Under the pieces are notes generated by a model. That model did no database searches. It saw nothing but the letters and a program-made list of their open reading frames with translations, and was not told where the DNA came from. The translations under genes were made by a program, and so were the position numbers. From Berberis thunbergii (taxonomy: Eukaryota; Streptophyta; Magnoliopsida; Ranunculales; Berberidaceae), in contig QNQO01009210.1 in the NCBI GenBank assembly GCA_003290165.1, positions 62,001 through 126,000 on the forward strand: a stretch of 64,000 nucleotides of DNA. Direction: 5' to 3'. Every line of letters starts with the position of its first letter. Position 1 is the stretch's first letter. Below are positions 21,991-32,323 of this stretch, one piece after another.

Positions 21991-22278
21991 GAAGCTAACG
22001 AAGAAACTTTGTGGGGTTGTAGAAGACTTTGGTCTGGTCAATTTCAGTACCTTGGATATTCAGGTATGCTGCTCCCCGTCCTTTCTATTGTGCAGACTGC
22101 ATGATCTATTTTGAGTGTTTTCAATCTTGTCATGGACTCTTTTTTAGGATAAAGAAAGTGTGGGGAATCTTGTCAAGCTGATCGACAAGAGCAATGGGTA
22201 TATATTTGCTGGCATAGAAGGGAGTGCCATTGAGTTCAGCAAAATTGCAGCTGGTCCTCTTGATTGGGATTACTACAG
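21991..22278 (+). pseudogene. Captured GPN-loop GTPase 2-like fragment, two exons
   Basis: GPN2 is a small GTPase needed for RNA polymerase II assembly and nuclear import. Exon 21991-22063 reads KLTKKLCGVVEDFGLVNFST, then LDIQ. Exon 22148-22278 reads DKESVGNLVKLIDKSNGYIF, then AGIEGSAIEFSKIA and PLDWDYYR. Both have canonical splice borders and are undamaged at the protein level. They correspond to the C-terminal third of GPN2; the P-loop and GPN motif are absent. The fragment lies 3' of the ABCB1-like fragment on the same strand. A single transcript through PC2 could join them, but none is shown by the sequence. Confidence 0.8.
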
Positions 22279-24231
22279 ATATCCTTATCTTCTTGGCAAT
22301 TGTCCTTTGTTCTTTTATCAAAATTTTAAACAGTGTTTATATAGAGCATTTCCTATCCTTTTTTATAACACTTGATACATATTGATTACAATAATGCTTA
22401 TTTATGTCTTATTATTTTTGTTATGCTTCAGCCATATGTAGAACTGGCACGGTGTTAGCATTAGTATCTCCATGGACCTACCATATTTTGCTAAATCTCC
22501 CAAGATTTGTCTATGCATAGGAGATGTGATTTTTGTATATGAGTAAAATACAAAATAATGGTTTTCTCTGATAGATTAGCTTTGGCTTGGATATGTTACT
22601 ATTGAGTGCTTGGAGCCATGCCTGTATGGAAGTCCAACTCTTAAGAAAATCAAATTCAATATCCAGCAAGCGATGTCGTACTTACAACAGCTTGCAAAGT
22701 AGTGAGGTAAAATCATATCACATATTTCACTTTTAGACAAAGCGTAAAGAAGGCAAATTTCTATTTTTAGTTTCTATCTGCATTTATGGTCAGTATGAAA
22801 AGTGTTACTCTTTTTAAGTAGTTTCTACTTTAAGGTGGAGATATCCTAGACAAAACCCAAATAATGCTCACTACTGCATCATATAATTATAATAAATTGT
22901 AATCTCATAATACACTATTGTTAGTAGGTTTGGCATTTCTTTCCTATTTTTCCTTGACAATGCAGTTCCACAGTAGCTGCAGTGTAGGAGAAGTATATTA
23001 AAGATGACGAGGATTTTAATTACGATGATCAATAAGCATGCACATCTCTTTATGAAGTGACACAAAACTAAGGTATGCTTTTACAAGATAGATTGTTCAT
23101 CCACGTCTTCATTTTTAACCATCTTTCATCCGTTACTATTTCCTTCCATTATTATTTAAGTTACGCCATTGCTGATATTTTTGTCTGTTACAGGTAAAAC
23201 AAATCGTTCTTTGGTGCATCTCTGGCACCACAGCTATGGACTCACATTGAGCAAATTTCTGAAGTCACAGAGTTTGCATAGCATCAAGGTCTAATAATTA
23301 AGGAGGTTGATAGCTGTCAAGCTTCATTGACATGTGCCTGGTAAATATATATAGCTTTCTGTAAAATTTACTATAATGTTGAAATGAGTCCTCGATTCCT
23401 GTATGCAAAAACTCACTAGATCAATCTGAAGTCAATCAGTTTTCTTCATTTTTAGTCATATCGATGACCACTGTATTTTCTAGTCTGTGGCTGGAAACTT
23501 GAATCTGAAGTTTATCATCCAAGTGTTTGAAATTCTTATTGTCTCTTTCAAAGAAAAGGTGAACTTGATCTTACTATTCAACTTCAGAATATATATAAAG
23601 CTATTGTCTTCAAATTCAACTATATTCTATATTCAGGTTGCATTTGCCAGCAAATTCGACTTTCTAAGCGTATCTCTGAGTAGTTTAATGCTTTACAGTC
23701 ATTTTTCTTGGAGTTGCATGTCTCACTGCAACTAAAACTCATGATTTCTGAAGAGTTCAATGCAAACTTTGTGGTATTGTAAAGTTTCATTTCATATGAA
23801 CTACAGGTTTCATTGACCTGAAAATATTTAAGTAATCATTACATTAGATATATTTATTGATTTTCTATATATTTTTATCAAGTGAAACACTAGAGAGATT
23901 TCATTGTTTGGAGAACATTTATGAGGGGCAATGAAACACCAGAAAAGATTTCAGTGATCTAACTTTACTACTTAAATCAAGAAACAAAGGTAAACCATTA
24001 AATAGAAATGAAAAAGTGGTCTTGATTGTAAATAAGAAATATCATGACGAGTCAAGGATTAAGCACATAATTACAATGACTTGTAAGTTCAAGAAACAAA
24101 GAAAGTCATACGTGGTGGTTGAGGGAGCGAAGATTGTGGTGATGGGAATTCATATGTGGTTTTGGTTTTAATTGTGGTGAGTATGCACAATCAAAAGTCA
24201 TTTGATAGCAAAAATAAAAAAAATTAAAAAA
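22279..24231. other. PC2 distal interior, no secure gene
   Basis: Nearly 2 kb of AT-rich sequence. Two short stretches look exon-like on the plus strand, KKIKFNIQQAMSYLQQLAK (about 22640) and FFGASLAPQLWTHIEQISEV (about 23220), but I cannot assign either. The rest holds nothing recognisable. Confidence 0.4.
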
Positions 24232-24542
24232 AATTGCAATGGTTTAGAACCGTGGCTAAATATTGCAACGGCTCAGAACCGTGGCCATGACTTGCCACGG
24301 CTTAAAATCATGGCTACAAATGTTGCAACGGCTTAGAACCGTGGCTACCATGTTTGCAACGGTTTATAACCGTGGCTAAATCATCAACCGTTCTCGAGCA
24401 TAAAACCATTTCTAATATTGTTGCCACGTTCTTAGCCGTTACTGAGGATTTAGCGATGCCTCTATAGCCCACGGTTCCAAGCCGTGCCAATGAGTTACCC
24501 CACGGTTTAAAACCGTTGCTAATGGGCATTTTTGGTGTAGTT
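24232..24542. repeat. Subterminal array and B terminus of PC2
   Basis: Units of CAACGG/CCACGG...CCGTGG/CCGTTG, such as GCAACGGCTCAGAACCGTGG, run up to GGGCATTTTTGGTGTAGT at 24542. The final G of the consensus TAGTG is replaced by T. Confidence 0.85.
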
Positions 24543-24559
24543 TCTAAGTATTTTTGTTA

Positions 24560-24853
24560 GGTTTCCATGGATAATTCCCTTCAATCTCGAATTGAGGATA
24601 GGATGGAGCAGAAGACTCAAAAGAGCTCTGTGCACAAGTTTATGTGGAGTAGATGGGCCCTGAGACCCGAAATAGAGTTCGGGGCTATGGGAATGGTGTG
24701 ACTCCTGATTTGGTGCCTTATGCCTTGGGTAGTACTGCTAGTAGTTCATCAAGGAGAGGATCAAATACTAGAAAAACCTCTTTGGAGTCTCAGTGCCTAG
24801 AAATGAAGACCAAGCATGAAGCTAAGTAGAAAGAACTGGAGGAGTTACAGGCT

Positions 24854-24884
<31 letters not shown>

Positions 24885-25180
24885 AGCAACAACAATATCA
24901 ACAAATTATGATGATGCTCATGCATGCTATGCAGTTGAGGGGAACCATGGCGAGCTCTCAACCATCACACCAGTCAGGACAAAGTCAAACCATTTCAGCC
25001 TCCTTATCCTATGAATATGATGCATCCTATTGGACATATGCCTTTCGTGCCACCCTCACAACATTTTTCTGATGACTCTCATCATTTTAACGGTGTTCCA
25101 TTAGGTAGATTCAGCGGATTTCTTTTTGGTAATATGTCTGATGCAGATATAGTCAAGCTTATTAGAACATCTGAATGACC
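24560..25180 (+). pseudogene. C-terminal Transposase_24 remnant of a fourth CACTA lineage
   Basis: In pieces of one frame this reads RVRGYGNGVTPDLVPYALGS, then SSSSRRGSNTRKTSLESQCL and a coiled coil running into a poly-Gln tract (about 24857-24900). This is the usual C-terminal layout of Transposase_24 proteins: GYGNGVTP-like block, Ser-rich linker, Gln-rich coiled coil. TAG interrupts the Gln tract and other stops are present. The N-terminal part is absent; the B end of PC2 abuts it on the left. It belongs with the CACTA terminus at about 25913. Confidence 0.6.
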
Positions 25181-25913
25181 AGGGACACATTCAGGTTCAA
25201 ATTCAGGTAGTTGATTGGATTATCTGCTTATCTTTACTAGGGGATGTACGATGTGTATTTTTGTTCATGGCGGAGATGTTTGACACATATTTGGGACGTC
25301 GAATATATGACATTTTGTTTTATATTAATATTATTTTGAGACCAGGTGCAATTTTTTAAGTGTTTACAAAACTTATTGGTGGATAACGAGCAAAATTTCA
25401 TGGCAGTTATGAATTCATTCGTTGCTGATAATATTAAATCACATGTTGATACAAGTGTCGCCCACTATGAATTTCTGATTGTTAAAAACTCCTTCCTGAC
25501 GTATACAAGTGCCGCCATTCTGGAGACCTGGTGTTTATAAATCTGTACCCGGCGTATTTATGTATCGCCTAGTTTGAAGTCCTGGCGTTTAACAATTTGT
25601 TGCCGGCATATGTATGTGTCGCCCAATCAATTACTTTGTCAAATATAAGTGCCACGCTAAAACTGTAATGTCATTTATATCCGCCACTATGTTATGCTGG
25701 CGAAAATTTTATTGTTTTTTTAAAATTCAAATTTACTCCTGGCGGATTAAGGGATTTATCCGCCGTGAAAATCCCTTTCCCGACGCCACTTTTGCTGACA
25801 AATATTATATCCGCCATTGCAACATTTGCCTTGCGGATATAGTATTTTTTGCGACGGGAGTATGCCTTTAGTATCATATATTTATCCACCAAAATTACCC
25901 ATTTCTGTAGTAG
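25181..25913. repeat. Subterminal region and right end of the fourth CACTA lineage
   Basis: From about 25420, units built on GTCGCC/GCCGCCA and GGCGGATAT-like words recur about every 40 bases. The run ends at CCATTTCTGTAGTAG (25913), a decayed CACTA-type terminus. The motif differs from that of the PC family and of the element ending at 10999. Confidence 0.55.
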
Positions 25914-26927
25914 TAAAATGTAGCAAAAGAATCCATTGTTTATACTTGTAGGGGCTCTTTCAACGGATTCGCGCGAAGCTCACTTTCGAACAAGCAAGGA
26001 AAATAAAGAGCAAGTCACCTTGTATTACCTGGTCTGCTGTATCAAGTATACAAATTCTCTTCACTTGATGATATCAAAGCTTATTTTTATGTTAAGTACA
26101 AACGGTGTCATATCTATGTTCAAGAACTGTTATCAAAAACTCCAAACCACACATTCGTGGGACTTCATTGGGCTTCCTATATCAGTAGAAAAATTGAACT
26201 AGAGAGCAACATTATTGTTGGGATGTTTGATTCAGGTATAGTAATGGAAGTTACATGAGTGTTTTAGAATTTCTCTGTTATTATTTCCTTTTATGGAAAG
26301 ATGTGGTGTTTTTGTTACAAGAACAAATTCTGAGAACTTCAGCACTAACGGATTCGGTTATCCACCTGCAAAATTTAAAGGAACATGCATGTGGTCGTTG
26401 TTCAAATTTCTCAGGCGGCAATAAGTGTCAAAGTTGGTGATAGTTTCATTGCAATAAGTATCAAGAGTTATGCACGACACTTTGTGCACTATATCTTACA
26501 TGATTTGTTTGTTGGATGCTTGGATATATGTATTCGAAGTAAACTAATTGGAGCAAGGTACATCAAGGTGGGCATTCTAGACCCAATACAAGTCCTATCA
26601 CCCATAGACTTAAGTGGTGTTTTATTTGAAGTGGTTAGAAGCCAACTTCCAACTAGAGTTAGAAGTTCTGAACAGGGTTCTAAATGAACTGTTTGTTTTG
26701 CTTTAGAATGAGCTGTTGATTAAAAAATAAACAATTAAATGGTGTTTGTTTTTAGGTGCTAAATTTTTTTTTTTTTCATGTTTGCCCAACATCACAACTC
26801 CCATCGCCCATCACAAACCACCAAAATTAACCATGTTCTCTACTTATTTTCTCTCCTCCAAATACCATTGAGATCATTTTCACCACTACTAGAAACCACC
26901 CTATCCATTCCTCATACAATCTTCAAT
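25914..26927. other. Flank left of PC3, no recognised gene
   Basis: Open frames at 26385-26684 and 25936-26199 match no family I know. Parts such as RAKLTFEQARKIKSKS (about 25970) look coding but are unassigned. The triplet AAT at 26925-26927 is the left target duplication of PC3. Confidence 0.4.
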
Positions 26928-27375
26928 CACTACACCAAAAAGACCCATCAGCAACGGTTTGGGACCATGAGGGTAACCTATTGCCACGGCTTAGAGGCCT
27001 TGCCATTTGAGGCGTCGCCAAATCACCATTGACGGCTATAAACTGTGACCACACATATTAGCAACGGTTTTATGTTCGAGGACACTTGATGATTTTTTGC
27101 ATTTAGCCACGGCTTCAAGTCGTTCCAAATATGATGGCCACGGTTTTAAGCCGTGGCAAGTGATGGCTACGGTTTTAAGCCGTGGAAAGTGATGGCCACG
27201 GTTGTAAGTCGTGCCAAGCATGAAGGACCACAGTTATAAGCCGTTGCCAGTCAAAACAAAATTAAAAAAAAAAAGAAATCTAGTTTGTTGCGACAGTTTG
27301 AAATCGTTGTAAATTAATATAATCGAAAAAAAATTATATTTTTTTGCAGCTGTAGCAAAATCACAGCCCCACACC
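26928..27375. repeat. B terminus and subterminal array of PC3
   Basis: CACTACACCAAAAAGACCC is followed by AGCAACGGTTTGG and repeated GCCACGG...CCGTGGC units. The inner edge carries AGCTGTAGCAAAATCACAGC and CCTGCAAAATCAGTCC, which match the inner edges of the PC4 and PC1 B ends. Confidence 0.85.
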
Positions 27376-27540
27376 TGCAAAATCAGTCCTTACTAAGATC
27401 GACCAGACACTTGCCATGCCTATGACACGGCTACCGTGTCATGCATCTAGCACGAATAGGATTCCAAAAACTATATGCTAGATAAATAGAAAATCAACCG
27501 CAAAATGGAACATGTCAAGTTTTGACTCCAAACAAAACAT

Positions 27541-27545
27541 GTAAA
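27541..27545. repeat. Target-site duplication, left copy (GTAAA)
   Basis: Direct 5-bp repeat matching 36368-36372, directly next to the TG of the left LTR. Confidence 0.9.
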
Positions 27546-29392
27546 TGATATTCACGTAATTATTATATAATATATCCCTTAATTTATATATGTTAGTCTT
27601 TCGATTATTATAATTTATAATAATTATTTCGTTTTCATGTCTTGACAGAAATTTGAGCGTTAACGATGAAATGATATTAATGCGACAATTTAAGGAATGA
27701 CAATTGGCCGATTCTAGTGGTGATACAAAGTAGAGGGACACATATCTAAACCTAACCCTAATAAACCTAAGTCCACCTAACTTAACCTAAGCCCAAACCC
27801 AAAATGCTAACCTAAAAACGCAAGCCCAAGATAATAGGAGAACCTTATTTAGCTCCCCCATCTTAGAGAAAAGTTCCCTGTCGTTTTCCACGTTATTTCT
27901 CCCCTCCTTTCTTTTCCAGCCACCACATCAATCCACCCTGCTGGCAATCCTCTCTCAATAGGATAGCCGGCAGCGCGATAACACCGCCATCACCACCTCC
28001 TCTTCGTCCTTCACTATCAGCCGCCACCATCACCAGGAAACACCGCCACCACTACTACCTCCTCACACCCTGTTTCGCACACCCACAGCCGCCACCATCT
28101 ACCTTCCCTCTCTCTGTTCCGTCATCCTCACCGCCGCCATCCACCTTCCAGCAACCTCGCCACCAGAATCGCAACGACCACCACAGCCGCGAAACAGAAC
28201 AGAGGTGAAACAGAGAATTGCCCTGTTTCTCCCCTCTCTCGGCCTCCTTCCTGTTTTCCACTCTTCTCTACGGTCTCTCCCTCCTCCTTTTCTCTCTTTC
28301 TGCTCCAGCATCACCACTATCACCCGAGCAACCACCGCCATCACTGCCGCGAAACAGACCTCGCGATAGAGAATCGCCCCTGCTCCTTTCCTCTCTATTC
28401 TCTCTTCGTCTCGGTCTCCTTGTGTATACCGGCCACCACCCAACACCGGTCAGTCTCGGACACACGCCCGCACGCCCAAGCAGTACCTCCACCAGCGCGC
28501 CTGTGTTCCCACCGGGTTTTCCGCCTCTTCTCTGTTCAAATCGGGAGAGAAAGGGGTGGCTGTTATTGGCACCCCCGAGTTCCCTAAGAGCCACCACAGT
28601 GCCAATAGCATCCCTTTATTCGGGATTCGCGTTCGTGCAGAGATGAGTTGCGACATACCACACCACGAGGAGATGACTACCACTACCATGATCAGCTAAA
28701 CCCTTCGCCAAGGCTAAGATGAAACCACAGGGTTTCCTAGAGTTTGTTGTATTTAAATTTATTATTTTCTTTATGCTTGAACGTTAAACACATTTGATTT
28801 ATGATTTTCAATAATTTGCTTTCACCGATTATATCCTGATTAATTATCTAGACTAGTCGGTAGTTAGAAGTACCCTTTATTGAAATTCAAAGCCTGATTT
28901 AATCAATTAATCTGAATCTGTGATTGTGTGTGCCGTAAGAAGATACGCAATGATAGGGGTTTAGGATTAGTTAAATTAAACCTGTGATTGTGTGTGCCGT
29001 AAGAAGACACGCAATGCTAGGGGTTTATACCTTTGCTGAAATCAATTGCGAACTTAGATTAATCTTTAGGTTAGTCATGTTAAATCTTGAAAACAATATT
29101 TTTGATTACACAAATCTCAAAGAACCTGTGGTGGATTCAATGCCTTGATTTCCCGTCTCATATTCTTTAAAACTTTTTATTTTGTTTTTAATTTGATTTT
29201 TAGTTTAGATATTTTAATTGCTGTAACCCCAATTTAAATTAGTTTAAATTAACTCTGAAAGTTAATTGCAACCACAATCCTTGTGGGATCGACCTGTACT
29301 TGCCATTGTCTACCAGTTAGACACTGTGCACTTGCAGTTATTAAAATTAGGTTAAATTAACCTATTTATTTAGGTTAGTTAAATCTGCATCA
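27546..29392 (+). repeat. Left LTR
   Basis: 1847 bp, TG...CA borders. It contains degenerate CCTAA-type (telomere-like) words at about 27750-27815 and a GC-rich CACC/GCCGCC tract (about 27950-28560) whose open frames on both strands are compositional. A near-exact internal tandem pair of about 47 bp (CTGTGATTGTGTGTGCCGTA...) lies at about 28918 and 28981. Confidence 0.92.
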
Positions 29393-29398
29393 AGTTTT

Positions 29399-29416
29399 TG
29401 GCGTCGTTGCCGGGGA
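29399..29416 (+). other. tRNA primer binding site
   Basis: TGGCGTCGTTGCCGGGGA starts six bases after the LTR. It differs by one base from the TGGCGCCGTTGCCGGGGA type that many plant gypsy elements use, usually assigned to tRNA-Asp. That assignment is from general knowledge. Confidence 0.75.
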
Positions 29417-30559
29417 CTGTAACGGTGTAATTGAATTCAAGAGTTTATTTTCACTAATTTGTAGTTTAGGTTAATAAAAAAAAAATAGGTCAGATATAGA
29501 TTGTTTTTGCTTTTAGGATAGGCTTGATTTTATTTTTTAGTTATTTCTTTTAAGTCTTAAAATTTTTGATACTTGTTTTTGTTTTTATTTTTATTTTTGC
29601 AGGTATTAACAGGTAGGAAGCATATATTACAGGTTGCATATATATAAAAAAAAAAAACAAAACAAAAAGCACAGGGTTTGAATTTTTACAAGTTGCTATC
29701 GCGTGGACACTCTCAGAAGTTGGCGAGCCGTCAGGTGGACGGTGCTTCTGATCGACGTCAACTCGACTTCTACCCGGCGTTGCAAGTAACCCAAGAGAGG
29801 TTCACGCCGGAGGTAACTTCTTCCCACCGCATCTACAAGCGGCTTCTGAGTGGATTACTGTGTGTTTTACTTGTTTTGTTTTTAGCTAGAATTGCATGCA
29901 AATTTGAATAGATTGAGGATATTTCCGATGCTGTAAAATTCTGTGCTCTCTCCCGTGGATAGGTTAACCACCATCTATTTTAGGGTTAAAGACCTAAGCC
30001 CCCGCTATTAAAATTTGTAGCAAGATGAATTAGGATAAAACGCTCATAGGACCCCTCTTTTGAAACTTGAAAGTTTAAAGTAGTCAAGTGAAGGAACATA
30101 TCCAATCTTGGAATAGTTTTGAAACTGGCATTACACTTTAAGCTGAAGGTAGAAAAGGAGGTAGGAGCAATTAGATTTCAGGATTTTTTTGATGCTGGGA
30201 AACTCTGTGCTCTCTCCCGCGGATAGGCTAACTAAATTGGATTTCAGCCCTTGATTAGTAACAAACATAGGTAATAAAAAGGAGTGCTTGTAGGGATTAC
30301 CAGACGTTACAGCCTCTACCTAATAAATTAATTTCTCACGAGATTAATTTGCTTCGTAAAAACCTCGACTTTTCGTGGGGCTATAACTATCAGCTGTGAA
30401 GTACCCGTAGGCAATTGATTGTATTTCTAGGTACTTATCTAGGGTCGTTTGCCATTCATCTTGCTTGCGCATCATATAGGTCCTGATTAGGTTTTCCCAT
30501 TTTTATTTTTTTTAGAGTTAGGTTATCTTCATATAGAGGTTAGGCTTGCATTAAAAAAA
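29417..30559 (+). other. Leader between primer binding site and gag-like ORF
   Basis: Non-coding apart from a small frame at 29678-29908 that resembles nothing known. A word of about 35 bases containing CTGTGCTCTCTCCCG and GGATAGG is repeated at about 29930 and 30191. A long leader is usual in this class of elements. Confidence 0.6.
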
Positions 30560-32323
30560 ATGAACCTCAATAATTATCCATCTCGCAGGAATGCATTTAA
30601 TGCCATGCGACAACCTGATTATGATCCATATTCAGATTATTACAACTCAGGTTCCGCATATTATCCTGACTTCCTCTCCCCTTCTAATGAGGATAAAGAC
30701 TTTAAGGATTACTTCTCCCCTTCTACCTCGGAGCTTGAAACAACTCTTATGACGCCGAGTCAGAAATTAGATGCACTTATGAATTTGACTCAACCCCTAC
30801 CTCCCAGTAATGTTTCATTTGAGGGTTGTGTTGCATGTTCGAGTCCTAGTCATTCTACAGCTGATTGTGATTTGCAATATGATTATCTAGAATATTTCGC
30901 TGAGCAAATCCGTTCTTTTAATGCTAATTGGCGACCTGGTTATAATTCAAAGTTCAACTATTACAGCTCTGATTTCGCCAATAATCAAAATCTCTCTTGG
31001 GCTCATCACTCACACCAAGGAGGACATATTTTCTCTCAGGCTCCTCAATACCCTAATCATGTTATGCCTCACCATAACCAAGTTCCTCCATCCAACACAT
31101 CAAGTTTAGAGGAAACAATTAATCAATATTTGCAGCGCTCAGCAAGTATAATTGATCAGAATTCTAAGGACACATCTGAGTTGATAGCCACGACTCAAAG
31201 ACTTGAGATAGTTGTGGATCATATTACTGAGGCAGTATCTGAAAGTGAGTTAGGAAGAGTTCCTAGTCACTCTGTTCAAAATTCAGAGGGTCAATTCATA
31301 ACTGGTAACACATTGGAATCCGAGTCAGATGATGTTTTTGTGGATAATATGATTGAAACTACTTTGCTTCCTGACCCATTCCCTTCCCCATATTTTCATG
31401 AAGACCCACTCGACATATGTCTTCCTAGTGACTCATGCATAGAATCAAATTGTGAACAGTTTTTAGAGTCTCCCCTTGACTGTTTTCATGATACACATGA
31501 CCATTTAGAGGCTTGTTTGACTCATTCTAGTTTGGACTTTGATGTTGATGATTCCATTAGGGAAGTCAATGATTTGTTTGACTCAGTCCCCATTGTGGAT
31601 CCTAGTTATAAATGGAAGTCTAAAGTGGAACCTTTTTCACTCAGTGAGTCAAAACTAGTCCCATCAGTTGAGCCACCTGAGCTTGACCTTAAACAATTAC
31701 CTGACACCCTCAGGTATGCGTTTTCAGGTACTGATGATACTTTGCCTGTTATTATTCCATCTACATTGAATTCAAAACAGGTCGTCCCAAAGAAGTCGGA
31801 AGATATATTTAATGAGAGACTACATGCCATAGGTAGTGCTAATTCTAGGTTTGGGGGTGTTGTTGCGTCGTCTAACTCATCATCTTGGTGTAATCCATTT
31901 TGTTACGATGAACCTGTACCACCCGATATATTTATAGACATACCACTTTCCATCCCTTTCATATTCACTGATGCTACCTATATGGATCCATTGTTTGTAA
32001 GAGATGATTTCAATTTTCACCATCCTGATGTGGAAATTACCCAATCTTCTGATTTGGAACCAGACTTAGGATGTTCCATTTTAGGAGTAAGGGAGGATCC
32101 TTTGTTGCATATCACTACTTGCGACCTAGTCATGTTTAAGATCCATATTGACTTCCAAGGAATGCGAGCTTCTTTACCATTTATATATGATTTTAGATGG
32201 TGTCCTTGCAGCTTTTGGGATGTGCTAGTATATCTTGTGTCGCATGTGGTTTCTATTTTTGAGTGGACTGATCCTCAACTTTTCAGGTTGTTGGTATACG
32301 ATTCCTTCACCCTTTTGAGGTGA
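30560..32323 (+). CDS. Gag-like protein of the LTR retrotransposon (587 aa)
   Basis: This is the only long intact ORF in the window. The ATG at 30560 follows an A-run; TGA is at 32321. Residues 1-60 are rich in Tyr, Asn, Asp and Ser. At 90-103, CVACSSPSHSTADC is a perfect CX2CX4HX4C zinc knuckle, the RNA-binding signature of gag nucleocapsids. A Tyr/Phe/Asn-rich stretch (DYLEYFAEQIRSFNANWRPG) follows, the layout of gypsy gag C-termini after their knuckle. Residues after about 200 are acidic and unassigned. The C-terminus is hydrophobic and Trp/Phe-rich (FRWCPCSFWDVLVYLVSHVV). No protease motif is visible. The knuckle sits near the N-terminus, so the usual gag capsid part is missing. It probably binds element RNA; that role is inferred. 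Both LTRs lie in the same orientation as the ORF. Confidence 0.75.
   Translation: MNLNNYPSRRNAFNAMRQPDYDPYSDYYNSGSAYYPDFLSPSNEDKDFKDYFSPSTSELETTLMTPSQKLDALMNLTQPLPPSNVSFEGCVACSSPSHSTADCDLQYDYLEYFAEQIRSFNANWRPGYNSKFNYYSSDFANNQNLSWAHHSHQGGHIFSQAPQYPNHVMPHHNQVPPSNTSSLEETINQYLQRSASIIDQNSKDTSELIATTQRLEIVVDHITEAVSESELGRVPSHSVQNSEGQFITGNTLESESDDVFVDNMIETTLLPDPFPSPYFHEDPLDICLPSDSCIESNCEQFLESPLDCFHDTHDHLEACLTHSSLDFDVDDSIREVNDLFDSVPIVDPSYKWKSKVEPFSLSESKLVPSVEPPELDLKQLPDTLRYAFSGTDDTLPVIIPSTLNSKQVVPKKSEDIFNERLHAIGSANSRFGGVVASSNSSSWCNPFCYDEPVPPDIFIDIPLSIPFIFTDATYMDPLFVRDDFNFHHPDVEITQSSDLEPDLGCSILGVREDPLLHITTCDLVMFKIHIDFQGMRASLPFIYDFRWCPCSFWDVLVYLVSHVVSIFEWTDPQLFRLLVYDSFTLLR

Larger units (their letters stand above)
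13335..24542 (+). mobile_element. Pack-CACTA element PC2
   Basis: The left terminus CACTAAACCAAAAGGCC at 13335 and the right terminus TTTTTGGTGTAGT at about 24542 delimit an 11.2-kb element with the A-end/B-end layout of its sisters. It contains the pyrimidine-rich leader, an antisense LORELEI-like fragment, a nucleotide-sugar transporter exon, a Transposase_24 gene, and PTEN2-like, ABCB1-like and GPN2-like fragments. The flanking triplets, TAT and TCT, differ by one base, so the target duplication is decayed or the last bases are misassigned. All coding pieces are damaged. Confidence 0.75.

Noticed and set aside
28055..28690. Long open frames on both strands in the GC-rich part of the left LTR (and again at 35026-35675)
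   Set aside because: Open on several frames at once because of composition, repeated in both LTRs, without similarity to known proteins.
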